Below are positions 16,526 through 25,145 of a DNA stretch of 64,000 nucleotides, in pieces. Location of the stretch: contig NZ_CAJPPN010000006.1 in the NCBI RefSeq assembly GCF_905372525.1, positions 9,418-73,417 on the forward strand, read 5' to 3'. Origin of the DNA: an uncultured Porphyromonas sp. (GTDB lineage: Bacteria; Bacteroidota; Bacteroidia; Bacteroidales; Porphyromonadaceae). The notes under the pieces are model-generated. The model worked only from the letters and a program-made list of their open reading frames with translations. It made no database searches and was not told where the DNA came from. Numbering within the stretch: the first letter of the stretch is position 1; each line of letters begins with the position of its first letter. The translations under genes were made by a program, and so were the position numbers.

Positions 16526-18229
16526 TTAGACGAAGAAGCTAAGGAGGATCTGTGCAGAGATGATACGAACGAACATCGCTACCGGATAGACGATCGCATA
16601 TGCGACGGAGCTAGAGCGGGACTCATTGATACTCATCGCATACTCTAGCGCCATGGAGTTGGCCATCGCTCCACAGAGCACCCCTACGGTCTCTGCGTGT
16701 GTCTTGCGATAACCGAAGAGGGATAGAAGGCCTACAAGGATCGTCGGTAGTACGGTGATGAGGAAGCCAAGGCCGATCCATAGGACACCATCACCGTGTA
16801 TGATCGTCTCGAAGAAATGCTCTCCACTCGCTAGTCCCAGCCCCGCTAGGTAGATGATGATGCCGAATTGCTTGAGGAGCTGCGTAGCACTATTGCTCAT
16901 GTAGGTAGCTAAGCGAAAGCGTGCCCCAAAGGCTCCCATGAGGATCCCCATAATGATCGGCCCCCCAGCCAGACCTAACTTGATGGGCATACTTAGTCCC
17001 GGGATAGCGATCGGTATGGAGCCTATGATGCATCCGAGCGTTAGCCCAGCGAAGAAGCTCACGAGCTTCGGCTTGTCTAGGGTGTTGATGGAGTCCCCGA
17101 GGTAGGAGGCTACCTTAGTTAGCTGCTGCAGTTCACCCACGACGGTGAGGCGGTCACCTAGCTGTAGACGTAGGTCGGGTGTAGCTAGGATCTCGATACC
17201 TGCTCGGTCGATACGGGTGATGTTGATCCCATATTCATTGCGTAGACGTAGCGCTCCGAGCTTGACTCCATTGACCTTGGAGTTGGTGATGATGATACGC
17301 TTGGAGACGAGTTGGGCATCGATGGCATCCCAGTCGATGTCGGGCTTATTCCAATCTCGAGACTCTGCACGATGACCGAAGAAGGCCTCGAGGATACGAA
17401 GGTCATCCTTGTGGATCAGGACCAATAGATGGTCTCCCTGCTGCAGGATGGTCTGCGAGGAGGGGATGATGAGGTTCGATCCTCGCCAGATACGGGAGAT
17501 GATGAACTTCTTCTCTATGAGGCCGACAGCCTCTAGGACACTTCGGCCAAAGAGGGCGGGATTGGTCAGCTCAAGCTCGGTGATGTAGGTGGTCTTCGTC
17601 TCTGCCTGTGGGGTGTCTTTCCCTTTATTAGGGTCTATATAGTGCAGGAATACGATCGCGAGGATGACGCCTACGACCCCGAGGGGATAGGTCAGAGCAC
17701 AGGCGAGTGCTAGGTCTGCTACCTGCCGAGCTCCCCCTGAGCCTAGGATGTCCTGTAGGGTACTCTGCACGGCCGCTAGCATAGGGGTATTAGTGACCGC
17801 TCCCGACATGATCCCCAGCATATTAGGCATGGAGACGTCGCAGACGAAGTGGAGAATGACGATGAGTATCAGCGCTAGCGTGATGAGCAGGAGACCAAGA
17901 CCATTGTAGAGAATACCCTGCTTCTTCAGCGAAGGGAAGAATGAAGGTCCCACCTCTACCCCTAGCGCATAGACGAAGAGGGTCAAGCCTAGCGTCTGGG
18001 CAAAGCTATTCATAGACTCGTTCACCCTCACCCCGAAGTGTGCCCCGAGGATCCCCACAAAGAAGACGAAGGTAATCCCCAGAGAGAGCTTCCCGACACG
18101 TAGCTTGCCTAGTACTAAGCCAATAGCCGAGACCAGCGTGAGCATTACGAGGGTCTGGAGGACGGAGGGGGTGACGAAGACATCACGTAGCCAAGTATTG
18201 ATTGTATCCATTCTGTCTACTATCTGCAC
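16526..18229 (-). CDS. AspT/YidE/YbjL-type membrane transporter with RCK-C domains
   Basis: A 567-residue inner-membrane protein. Two blocks of five to six hydrophobic segments (about 20-190 and 380-567) flank two soluble TrkA-C/RCK-C domains (about 210-285 and 300-375, e.g. LGALRLRNEYGINITRIDRAG). The paired blocks are the duplicated aspartate-alanine-exchanger fold. The C-terminal block carries GLAGGPIIMGILMGAFG and GLASGEHFF. Members exchange amino acids or dicarboxylates, but most are uncharacterised, and the RCK domains suggest regulation by a nucleotide or ligand. It is preceded by a TAATTTTG box 34 bp upstream. Substrate unknown. Confidence 0.85.
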   Translation of the reverse strand: MQIVDRMDTINTWLRDVFVTPSVLQTLVMLTLVSAIGLVLGKLRVGKLSLGITFVFFVGILGAHFGVRVNESMNSFAQTLGLTLFVYALGVEVGPSFFPSLKKQGILYNGLGLLLITLALILIVILHFVCDVSMPNMLGIMSGAVTNTPMLAAVQSTLQDILGSGGARQVADLALACALTYPLGVVGVILAIVFLHYIDPNKGKDTPQAETKTTYITELELTNPALFGRSVLEAVGLIEKKFIISRIWRGSNLIIPSSQTILQQGDHLLVLIHKDDLRILEAFFGHRAESRDWNKPDIDWDAIDAQLVSKRIIITNSKVNGVKLGALRLRNEYGINITRIDRAGIEILATPDLRLQLGDRLTVVGELQQLTKVASYLGDSINTLDKPKLVSFFAGLTLGCIIGSIPIAIPGLSMPIKLGLAGGPIIMGILMGAFGARFRLATYMSNSATQLLKQFGIIIYLAGLGLASGEHFFETIIHGDGVLWIGLGFLITVLPTILVGLLSLFGYRKTHAETVGVLCGAMANSMALEYAMSINESRSSSVAYAIVYPVAMFVRIISAQILLSFFV

Positions 18230-18262
18230 GAGCTAGACCTGCGAGTAAGGTCTTAGCTTCAG

Positions 18263-18270
18263 CAAAATTA
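18263..18270 (-). promoter_or_regulatory. -7 box of the transporter-queC transcript
   Basis: The minus strand reads TAATTTTG, a perfect TAnnTTTG, 34 bp upstream of the transporter start. No -33 TTTG at the usual spacing. Confidence 0.5.
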
Positions 18271-18393
18271 CCACTTTTTGGCTAAGGCTGGTTATCTAGC
18301 TCCCCTCGCTAGGGTGCTACTGCCTATCTGTGCTGTTGTGCTCGGAGTCGTGAGCTAGTAGTAGACGGGTCTCGTCCCTATAGCTCCGGGTAG

Positions 18394-18415
18394 TAGCCCC
18401 TAGGCTTGGGGGCTA
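18394..18415 (-). terminator. Short hairpin overlapping the stop codon of the CorC/HlyC-type gene
   Basis: TAGCCCC pairs with GGGGCTA, and the right arm contains the gene's stop codon (CTA on the plus strand at 18413-18415). A 7-bp GC-rich stem placed this way may end the coaX-to-CorC operon. Confidence 0.5.
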
Positions 18416-19663
18416 TTCGGAGAGGATCATCTTCACTAGGACGATCTTCGTGGAGGTGCAGCGGAGCATCTCGAAGCGGATACCATCGATCTCAAGCACC
18501 TCGCCCTGAGATGGGATACTCGGGTGATGATGGAGGATGAAGCCTGCGATCGTCATGAAGTCCTCGTCCTCGGGGAGGAAGAGACCGAACTGTTCGTTGA
18601 TATCGTCGATCTCCATACGTCCGCTGAAGATATAGGTATGGTCGTCGATACGCTTCGCGATGCGCTTCTTGTGGTCGTGCTCATCCTCTATATCTCCGAA
18701 GATCTCCTCTACGACGTCCTCTAGGGTCACCATACCAGCCGTCCCCCCGAGCTCATCGATGACGATAGCGATGCTCTTCTTGCGCTGCATGAGGAGCTTC
18801 ATCAGCGTGCTGGCCTGCATACTCTCTGGGACGAAGATACTGGGGACGATACGCTCCCGCCAGTCACCACTGCGAAACATCTCGCTGGAGTGTATGTAGC
18901 CGATGACCTCGTCGATATGCTCCCGATAGACGATGATCTTAGAGAGGCCTGTACGGACGAAGAGCTCCTCGAGGTGCGTCTTCGTCACTCCATACTCTAC
19001 ACCTACGATCTCGTTGCGGGGGAGCATGCAGTCACGTACCTGAAGCCCAGAGAAGGTGATGGCATTCTGGATAATCTTGACCTCCGTCTCTATCCCAGAG
19101 GCCTGCCCATCATCAGAGCTGTGTGTGAGGTAGTACTCTAGGTCAAGTGCTGACAGAGCTGGGCGGATAGCGACGCTGCTGGTCTTCTGGCCCGCTAATA
19201 GGAGCACCGCTCGTGTAATCAACCCGATGATCAGTACGAAGGGATAGAGTAGGATATAAATCAGGAAGACCAGCCCAGAGAAGAAGCGCATGGTACGATT
19301 AGGGTTGGCCCGGAAGGTCACCTTCGGGAGAAACTCACCTACGAAGAGGATGAGTAGCGTACTGAGGATCGACTGGGCGAGCAGGAGCACCCCATCATTA
19401 TCCCCGAGCAGGGATATGAGCCAGGGCTCCATGAGCTCAGCCATGAGGAGCCCATAGATGACGAGGGCAACATTATTCCCTAGGAGCATCGTCGTGATGA
19501 AGCGGTCAGGGCGACTATACAGGAGTCCTAGGATCTTGGCCGAGAGTCCCCCCTTGCTCCTATCGAGCTCTAGACGCAGCTTGTCTGAGGAGAGGAAGGC
19601 GATCTCCATCCCAGAGAAGAGTGCCGAGGCGATGAGGGTGAGTAAGATATATAGATAGAGCAT
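18413..19663 (-). CDS. CNNM/CorC/HlyC-family membrane protein (DUF21 + CBS pair)
   Basis: A 416-residue inner-membrane protein. The DUF21 domain (about 1-190) has the typical SGMEIAFLSSDKLRLE near its start and several membrane segments. A CBS pair (about 200-325) includes MLPRNEIVGVEY and IDELGGTAGMVTLEDVVEEIFG. A CorC_HlyC domain (about 335-413) closes the protein. Relatives take part in magnesium or cobalt efflux; the Bacteroidota member GldE has the same architecture, and this could be its orthologue. 'Hemolysin' in older annotations is not supported by function. It follows lptC by 12 bp in a conserved cluster with coaX, a barrel protein and a TPR protein. Confidence 0.85.
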   Translation of the reverse strand: MLYLYILLTLIASALFSGMEIAFLSSDKLRLELDRSKGGLSAKILGLLYSRPDRFITTMLLGNNVALVIYGLLMAELMEPWLISLLGDNDGVLLLAQSILSTLLILFVGEFLPKVTFRANPNRTMRFFSGLVFLIYILLYPFVLIIGLITRAVLLLAGQKTSSVAIRPALSALDLEYYLTHSSDDGQASGIETEVKIIQNAITFSGLQVRDCMLPRNEIVGVEYGVTKTHLEELFVRTGLSKIIVYREHIDEVIGYIHSSEMFRSGDWRERIVPSIFVPESMQASTLMKLLMQRKKSIAIVIDELGGTAGMVTLEDVVEEIFGDIEDEHDHKKRIAKRIDDHTYIFSGRMEIDDINEQFGLFLPEDEDFMTIAGFILHHHPSIPSQGEVLEIDGIRFEMLRCTSTKIVLVKMILSE

Positions 19664-19675
19664 GGCCTAGGGGGG

Positions 19676-20398
19676 CTACTTAGATGGAGCTTTTTGAAGG
19701 CTATCGGGTCGTGGGGTGACCGTCGTCGGTGAGGGGACCGGCTGAGTGGTTCCCTCCTCGTCGTACTCGATCATCCCCTTGTTATTGAGGATCTGATACC
19801 AGCTGAGGTCATCTGTGGCCTCGAAGCTGGAGCCACGTAGCTCCCTACCCTGAGTGAAGAAGTAGGTCGTATCGTGGGAGTACAGACGACGCTGGTCTCG
19901 CTGCCAGAAGAGGCGGTGAGTATTCAGTCGTTGCCCTTCGGGTCCCTGTACCTGGACGTGGCCTATTAGCTCCCATTCCTCGGTCGCTGTGCTACGTATG
20001 GCGGAGTCGGCCTTGATGAACACCTTGTTCCCGCTGACCGTATCGTAGGGGCGTAGGATGAGCCCTTGGGGAAAGACCCATTCGTTACGCTCTGGACGCT
20101 CATAGATCAGTAGGACAGGGGCGATCATACGATAGCGTATCATCCCCGAGTCAGAGATGAGCGTATTGAGCTTAATCATACGTGCCGTGTAGAGGGAGTC
20201 GATATTGACGTTGAGGCTCTTCGTCTCCACACGTTCCTTGGAGCAGGCTGCGACAGCTAGGATCGCCAGTAGGGCGAGGGCGGTCTGCAGTAGGGGGGCT
20301 AGAGGGGAACGAAAGAGACCCCCTACCGAGGGCTGATGATCCTCGGTAGGGAGTCCTGGTTGCTTCCCGTTCGCTCTCGGCGAAGGAAGGTCAAGCAT
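19676..20398 (-). CDS. lptC: LPS export protein LptC (lipoprotein-like N-terminus)
   Basis: A 240-residue protein. A hydrophobic segment with lipobox LAVAAC (about residues 40-55) follows an unusually long N-terminal stretch, so the true start could be further in, although no closer ATG exists. The body (NVNIDSLYTARMIKLNTLISDSGMIRY) and the beta-jellyroll repeats (VFIKADSAIRS, EEWELIGHVQVQ, RLFWQRDQRRLYS) fit LptC, which bridges the inner-membrane LptBFG pump to LptA during LPS transport. Gene order coaX-barrel-TPR-lptC-CorC is common in Bacteroidota. LptA, LptD and the ABC subunits are not in this window. Confidence 0.85.
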   Translation of the reverse strand: MLDLPSPRANGKQPGLPTEDHQPSVGGLFRSPLAPLLQTALALLAILAVAACSKERVETKSLNVNIDSLYTARMIKLNTLISDSGMIRYRMIAPVLLIYERPERNEWVFPQGLILRPYDTVSGNKVFIKADSAIRSTATEEWELIGHVQVQGPEGQRLNTHRLFWQRDQRRLYSHDTTYFFTQGRELRGSSFEATDDLSWYQILNNKGMIEYDEEGTTQPVPSPTTVTPRPDSLQKAPSK

Positions 20399-20415
20399 AG
20401 ACTATACTATGGAGA

Positions 20416-21765
20416 TTAGGGGATGACGACAGACTCGCCACCGATGTTGAGCGTGCTACCCTTCTTCAGCTCTGGGTGCATGAAGATGTCCTGAGCAGAG
20501 GGGAGGAAGCGAGAGTAGGTGGCGATGAGGCGGTTGGCCTGTCCTGCTACCTTGGGGTCTACGCTCGCTGCTCGGCGGAGCTTGTTGATGACGAGGTAGT
20601 AGACACAGCGCTGCTTGATCTTGTCATCGGGGAAGTAGCTCGAGGCGGCATTAGCCGTCATCTGTGCCAGCACGATGAGTGCCTGACCCGAGTTGGGGTT
20701 CTCTGCCAGTACCTTGTTAGCATAGTTACGAGCCTGTGCCATGTTGTTCTGCTTCATCGATAGCTGGATCAGCACCTCGTAGCACTTTATACGATCGCTA
20801 GAGGACTTGGATAGCTCGATAGCCTTGTTGAGGTACTCGGAGGCTTCGGAGAACTTGCTCCCTTCGATCGCTGCTCCAGCTAGCTGCATAGCTGCAGTTG
20901 CAGAGGGCTCGATGTCGAAGAGATACTTGCTGGCGTGCTGGGACTCGGCACTATGACAGCCTGCACGGCTGAAGAGGGAGACGGCTGTCGTGAGATAGGT
21001 CTTATCCTTCTTGTGCGCATCGATCTTAGCTGTCGTGTAGATCTTTGTCAGCATCTCACAGCCAGCCAGACCACTCTGAGCGAATTCAGCGTCCATACCA
21101 TTCTTGAAGGTATCGACAGCCTTGCGTGCCTCGGGGTTGTTAGCAGTCGCTTCTACCGAGGTCTCGACGTACTCAGCTGCGTCTAGGTAGTCCTTGATGT
21201 ACTGCTCTGCCTTGGTCTTGTCACGTAGAGCTACGGCACGAGAGGAGTAGGCGAAGTAGTAGAGGAGCTCAGCGGGTGTCTGGCCCTTGTAGCGAGCTAC
21301 GACGGGCTTGAGCCAAGTGTAGACCTCGGCATAGTCCGCCTTGTCACCCATAGCGGTCAGATACTCCTTAGTCTTGGTGAGCATGATCTGATCAGCACCC
21401 ATCTTGGGATCGTCGCCGAAGTAGGTGGCACGGTCATCGTAGAGCTTCATCAGGTCTGAGAGAGCCTTCTTCTTGCCAGCAGCATCCTTAGCCTGCTTGA
21501 GCTTCCATTGTAGGATCTTCGCCCCGATGATGTATATGTTCTTAGAGGACGCCGGGCACTCGTCATAAGCCCTCTTCCAGTGTTCGTAGGCATCTTGGTA
21601 GTTACCTGTCTTCCCGAGACTGGTGAATAAGCTGATGCTTTGGCGGCAACGGATACTGTCCTGTCCTGAGCCAAAGGGGGTCCCCGAAGCCTTGCCCGTC
21701 TGGGCATAAGCAGCTGTGGAGAGGAGGCCCAGAGCTGCTACCAGGATCATTCTGTTCAGTTTCAT
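20416..21765 (-). CDS. Exported tetratricopeptide-repeat protein
   Basis: A 449-residue protein with a cleavable signal peptide (LGLLSTAAYAQT). TPR-like helical pairs follow, for example in 50-75 (TGNYQDAYEHWKRAYDECP), 270-310 (GSKFSEASEYLNKAIELSK) and 325-365 (NNMAQARNYANKVLAENP). TPR proteins are scaffolds. Its position between the barrel protein and lptC suggests an envelope role, but no partner can be named. It starts 72 bp downstream of the barrel gene and ends 17 bp before lptC. Confidence 0.75.
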   Translation of the reverse strand: MKLNRMILVAALGLLSTAAYAQTGKASGTPFGSGQDSIRCRQSISLFTSLGKTGNYQDAYEHWKRAYDECPASSKNIYIIGAKILQWKLKQAKDAAGKKKALSDLMKLYDDRATYFGDDPKMGADQIMLTKTKEYLTAMGDKADYAEVYTWLKPVVARYKGQTPAELLYYFAYSSRAVALRDKTKAEQYIKDYLDAAEYVETSVEATANNPEARKAVDTFKNGMDAEFAQSGLAGCEMLTKIYTTAKIDAHKKDKTYLTTAVSLFSRAGCHSAESQHASKYLFDIEPSATAAMQLAGAAIEGSKFSEASEYLNKAIELSKSSSDRIKCYEVLIQLSMKQNNMAQARNYANKVLAENPNSGQALIVLAQMTANAASSYFPDDKIKQRCVYYLVINKLRRAASVDPKVAGQANRLIATYSRFLPSAQDIFMHPELKKGSTLNIGGESVVIP

Positions 21766-21837
21766 TGTGTCTAGTTTTCTATTTGATTACATCGATATAG
21801 ATCGATACTGCTTTGGATTGTCCTTTACACTGTACGT

Positions 21838-23148
21838 TTAGTTGATACGTGCCTTGCGGAACCAGCCTTCGTTGAAGGTGATACCCACAGTGAAGCCTAT
21901 AGCATGCTCACTGACCATCCCTGAGACACGGGGCTTCAGGTAGCTATAGTCGAGGGTGAGGCTCACCAGAGAGCGACGATCGATGAGGGGCATACCGATA
22001 CCGAAGGATGCACCATACTGATTGTAGCTCGCGAGCCCTCCGTTGGGGGCAGGAACCTTCACGTAGGAGTTAGAGCCATTCACCCCGAAGCGGTAGTAAG
22101 AGCGACTGAAGACACTCCGCCCGCGATAGTTAGGGATCCAAGATCCTCCTAGGGCGATGCGGTAGCGGTCGGCAAACTGTGCTCCAGCTCCCGCCTCTCC
22201 TGCTCGGCTCCACTTCATATAGGAGACATCTGCTCCTAGGGTGAAGACATCCTGATAGCGGTAGGTGAGCCCTGCAGAGAGACTCATAGGACTCAGGTGC
22301 TGGGCGCTAGAGGTCAGCGTATCGGCCTTGATGAGCGTACTGCGCTGTGTCTTGGTATCGTACTGATACTGTAGGGAGACTGCCTCCGAGCGAAGCTTCA
22401 TCTCTGGGGCAAAGGTCGCCCCGAGGACGAGGCTACGTCCACGCTGCGCATCCAAGGTCAGCTCATACTGAGCCCCGATGTCGAACTTGAAGCCCTTTAG
22501 GTGTAGCTGGGACTGGTCGATCGGGTTGATCGCATTGTTCCCCGAGCTGTAGACCACCTGATGCTGCTGTGTCGTATAGCCGAAGAGGTACGAGGCATTC
22601 ACCCCGAGGGAGAAATGCCCGATACGCCCCCCGATACCGAGGTAGAGGTCGTTGAAGCTCCCGCTACCGGAGTAGGCTCGCTGATAGAGGTTCTGCTTCT
22701 CATCACCCTGGAGTGGCTCCGTATTGCCGAAGCGGTAGCCGACGGTAGAGTAGGGGGTGATCCCCCCACTAATAGCTAGGTGCCGACTCACGGGGAAGAG
22801 GATCGTGAAGTAGTCGATATTCCCGAGTACTCGGCTATCTCTCTTGCTTCCCTCAGCGAGGTAGGAGCCACGTAGGGATACTGCCAGATCCATGATGAAG
22901 GTCAGGGAGTCTACGGCTGTGTAGGAGGCGGGGTTGGCAGGGTTCGTGATATTGGGGTCTCGTAGCCCAGCACCTAGTCCTCCCATAGCACGAGCGCCTG
23001 CGGTCTGGCGTTCGCCGAGTCGCCCATAGCCGTAGCGACTGTAGGGGGAGCGCTCGCTATTGCCCTGCCCATACAGCGGGGATGCACTGAGTGCTCCGAT
23101 GAGCCCAGCCCAGACGAGCTGGTGGATGATCTTCTTCCTTGTTATCAT
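21838..23148 (-). CDS. Outer-membrane beta-barrel protein, FadL/PorV-like
   Basis: A 436-residue protein with a signal peptide ending near LYGQG, then RSPYSRYGYGRLGER and a glycine-rich MGGLGAGLRDPNITNPANPAS. This 'MGG.g.a..dp....NPA' start is typical of the FadL/PorV/UPF0164 type of barrel. Alternating hydrophobic strands follow, ending GFTVGITFNEGWFRKARI. Members act as outer-membrane channels or as partners in secretion; no substrate can be deduced. Its start codon overlaps the coaX stop by 4 bp (23145-23148), so translation is likely coupled. Confidence 0.75.
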   Translation of the reverse strand: MITRKKIIHQLVWAGLIGALSASPLYGQGNSERSPYSRYGYGRLGERQTAGARAMGGLGAGLRDPNITNPANPASYTAVDSLTFIMDLAVSLRGSYLAEGSKRDSRVLGNIDYFTILFPVSRHLAISGGITPYSTVGYRFGNTEPLQGDEKQNLYQRAYSGSGSFNDLYLGIGGRIGHFSLGVNASYLFGYTTQQHQVVYSSGNNAINPIDQSQLHLKGFKFDIGAQYELTLDAQRGRSLVLGATFAPEMKLRSEAVSLQYQYDTKTQRSTLIKADTLTSSAQHLSPMSLSAGLTYRYQDVFTLGADVSYMKWSRAGEAGAGAQFADRYRIALGGSWIPNYRGRSVFSRSYYRFGVNGSNSYVKVPAPNGGLASYNQYGASFGIGMPLIDRRSLVSLTLDYSYLKPRVSGMVSEHAIGFTVGITFNEGWFRKARIN

Positions 23149-23879
23149 TTGTCTCTATTGTACTCCAGTATCTTATTTAGTCCATAGAGGACTAGGTTGG
23201 GCTCCACACAGACCTCTTCGCTGAGGAGCTCTTGTATCATCGGGGCATCGCCTCCTGTGAGGAAGACTATAGCCTCGGGGTTGGTCTGACGGAGAGCCTT
23301 GATGTAGCCCTCGACCTCGTAGATGAGCCCCTGTAGGACCCCTCTGCTGATGGCCTCCTGCGTCGTGGCTCCGAAGCCTAGGGTCGTATCCTCCAGATCG
23401 GAGAGTAGGGGCAGGCGCGAGGTGAAGTGGTTCAGCGCCTTGAGGCGGGTATAGAGACCCGGGGAGATATTCCCCCCGAGGTACACTCCCTGCTGGGTAA
23501 TGCGCTCAAAGGTGATCGCAGTGCCCGAGTCGATGACGAGTAGGTCGCTTCCCTTTGGTGCTAGGGAATATGCTCCGACGACGGCTGCTAGGCGGTCACT
23601 GCCTAGTCGCTTGCGGTCGTAGGCTACCTCTAGGGGGATCGCTGTCGTCTCGTCTACCTTGATCATTGAGTGCAGACGCTCTGAGAGGAGTCCCAGTAGG
23701 GGCTTGTCCACTCTCGCTACGGAGCTATAGACTGCAGCCTCTAGGTCCGGGTGGGCCGAGAGCACTTGTCCAGCTTCGCGCAGGGATAGATGTGGGTAGG
23801 TATAGTGTTGTACGAGCCTTCCTTGGGCTGCCACGGCCACCTTACACACGGTATTCCCTTGGTCAATGATTAAGTTCAC
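23145..23879 (-). CDS. coaX: Type III pantothenate kinase
   Basis: A 244-residue ASKHA-fold kinase for the first step of CoA synthesis. LIIDQGNTVCKVAV is the phosphate-binding motif, GSDLLVIDSGTAITFERI holds the active-site Asp and Gly-Thr, and GGNISPGLYTR follows. The pathway's later fusion, coaBC, is at 57264-58472. It is the first gene of the coaX-barrel-TPR-lptC-CorC cluster. A near-consensus TTTCTTTG box at 23908-23915 on the minus strand could be its promoter. Confidence 0.93.
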   Translation of the reverse strand: MNLIIDQGNTVCKVAVAAQGRLVQHYTYPHLSLREAGQVLSAHPDLEAAVYSSVARVDKPLLGLLSERLHSMIKVDETTAIPLEVAYDRKRLGSDRLAAVVGAYSLAPKGSDLLVIDSGTAITFERITQQGVYLGGNISPGLYTRLKALNHFTSRLPLLSDLEDTTLGFGATTQEAISRGVLQGLIYEVEGYIKALRQTNPEAIVFLTGGDAPMIQELLSEEVCVEPNLVLYGLNKILEYNRDK

Positions 23880-24005
23880 TTAAGAATAGGTAGTGTCAAT
23901 TAGACCACAAAGAAACGCTTTTTCCTTGGAATAAGCCTGCTCCAGGAGAGCTCAGACACGATGATCCATCTCGCAGTCGCACCCTGATGCTCCTATCCTA
24001 GGGGG

Positions 24006-24455
24006 TTAGTCGAGTAGGGTCTCTCCCTCCCCGAGCTCCTCCCTCAGGAGGGATAGAGCAGCCTCCTCTGCCTGGCGCATACGCTCCTCGTCCTCGTCCG
24101 TCTTGTCGTTGAGTCCGCACAAGTGGAGTACCCCATGGATGATCACCCGATGGAGCTCCTCGGCATAGTCTGTGCCGAGCTGCTCGGCATTACTCCTGAC
24201 AGTATCTAGGCTGATGAGCATGTCCCCTGCGATACGATCGCCCTCACTCTCATCGAAGGTGATGATGTCCGTGTAGTAGTCGTGGTCTAGGAAGTCCTGA
24301 TTGGTCTGCAAGATACGCTCATCCCCGCAAAACTGGTAGCAGAGCTCGCCTACCTTGCGCCCGTAGCCACGAGCGACCTCTTCGATCCAGCTACGGAGGA
24401 GCTTCTTGTGGAGCCTCGGCTCCTCGACATCGTCATCCGAATAAAAGGCTATCAT
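24006..24455 (-). CDS. ybeY: Endoribonuclease YbeY (rRNA maturation)
   Basis: A 149-residue protein of the UPF0054 family acting in 16S rRNA 3'-end maturation and ribosome quality control. The zinc motif reads HGVLHLCGLNDKTDEDEERM. The first two histidines of H-x3-H-x5-H are present, but the third position is Asp, a variant I recall as usual in Bacteroidota (HGxLHLCGYKDK). It lies 15 bp after the threonylcarbamoyl-AMP synthase-like gene. Length is normal. Confidence 0.9.
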   Translation of the reverse strand: MIAFYSDDDVEEPRLHKKLLRSWIEEVARGYGRKVGELCYQFCGDERILQTNQDFLDHDYYTDIITFDESEGDRIAGDMLISLDTVRSNAEQLGTDYAEELHRVIIHGVLHLCGLNDKTDEDEERMRQAEEAALSLLREELGEGETLLD

Positions 24456-24470
24456 TATCTATTCTATGGC

Positions 24471-25106
24471 TTAATATTCTTTCTTTAATAAAGGCTCTTC
24501 GTCCGCTAGGCGACCATGCCCCAGACGGAGTACCTCGAAGGGCTCCTCTGTACAATCAACGACCGTAGAGGGGGCGAGTGGTATATCCCCTGCGTCAAAG
24601 ACCCCTGCGACCTGTGACCCGAAGCGTTCGTCGATGAGCTCTGGGTTCGTTGCATACTCCGGCTCCTCACTGTCCTCTATGGGGAGTGAGGCCGTGATCA
24701 GGGGGTTGCCTAGGTGCTCGCTCAGGAGCTGCCCGATGGGGTGCTGTGCCAGACGTACGCCTACCTCTCGGCGATGCTTGAAGACCTTGGGTAGAGCCCC
24801 AGAGGCAGGTAGGATGAAGGTATAGTTTACCTCATGATCCTTGATGAACTTAAAGGCTCGGTCATTCATCCTACAGTACTCAGAGACCTGGCTCAGCGAG
24901 GTACAGGCGATGGAGAGGGCTTTCTTCTTCACATCGATCCCCTTGAGCCTACAGATCTCCTCGATAGCCCTTGCATTCAGGGCATCACAGCAGTAGGCAT
25001 AGCCCGAGGCCGTGGGGTAGATGAAGACCGCCCCATCACGTAGCTGATCGATGAGCTGACTGAGGAGCCGATAGTCGGGATTGTCGGCGTAGAGCTTGAT
25101 GAGCAT
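24471..25106 (-). CDS. Sua5/YciO/YrdC-family protein, threonylcarbamoyl-AMP synthase-like
   Basis: A 211-residue protein of the YrdC fold. VFIYPTASGYAYCCD corresponds to the usual YPTDTxYGLGCD nucleotide loop; KGIDVKKKALSIAC corresponds to the K-x-R..PLSI loop; and REVGVRLAQHP and APSTVVDCTEEP are the C-terminal motifs. The PTDT loop has lost its Asp (A) and is otherwise atypical. Family members make threonylcarbamoyl-AMP from threonine, bicarbonate and ATP for the tRNA t6A modification. If another, canonical copy exists elsewhere in the genome, this one could be a YciO-like relative. It is in a run rlmB-this gene-ybeY. Confidence 0.75.
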   Translation of the reverse strand: MLIKLYADNPDYRLLSQLIDQLRDGAVFIYPTASGYAYCCDALNARAIEEICRLKGIDVKKKALSIACTSLSQVSEYCRMNDRAFKFIKDHEVNYTFILPASGALPKVFKHRREVGVRLAQHPIGQLLSEHLGNPLITASLPIEDSEEPEYATNPELIDERFGSQVAGVFDAGDIPLAPSTVVDCTEEPFEVLRLGHGRLADEEPLLKKEY

Positions 25107-25145
25107 AGTCTCAGATATATCTATGGCGCACTAGGACAGGATATG

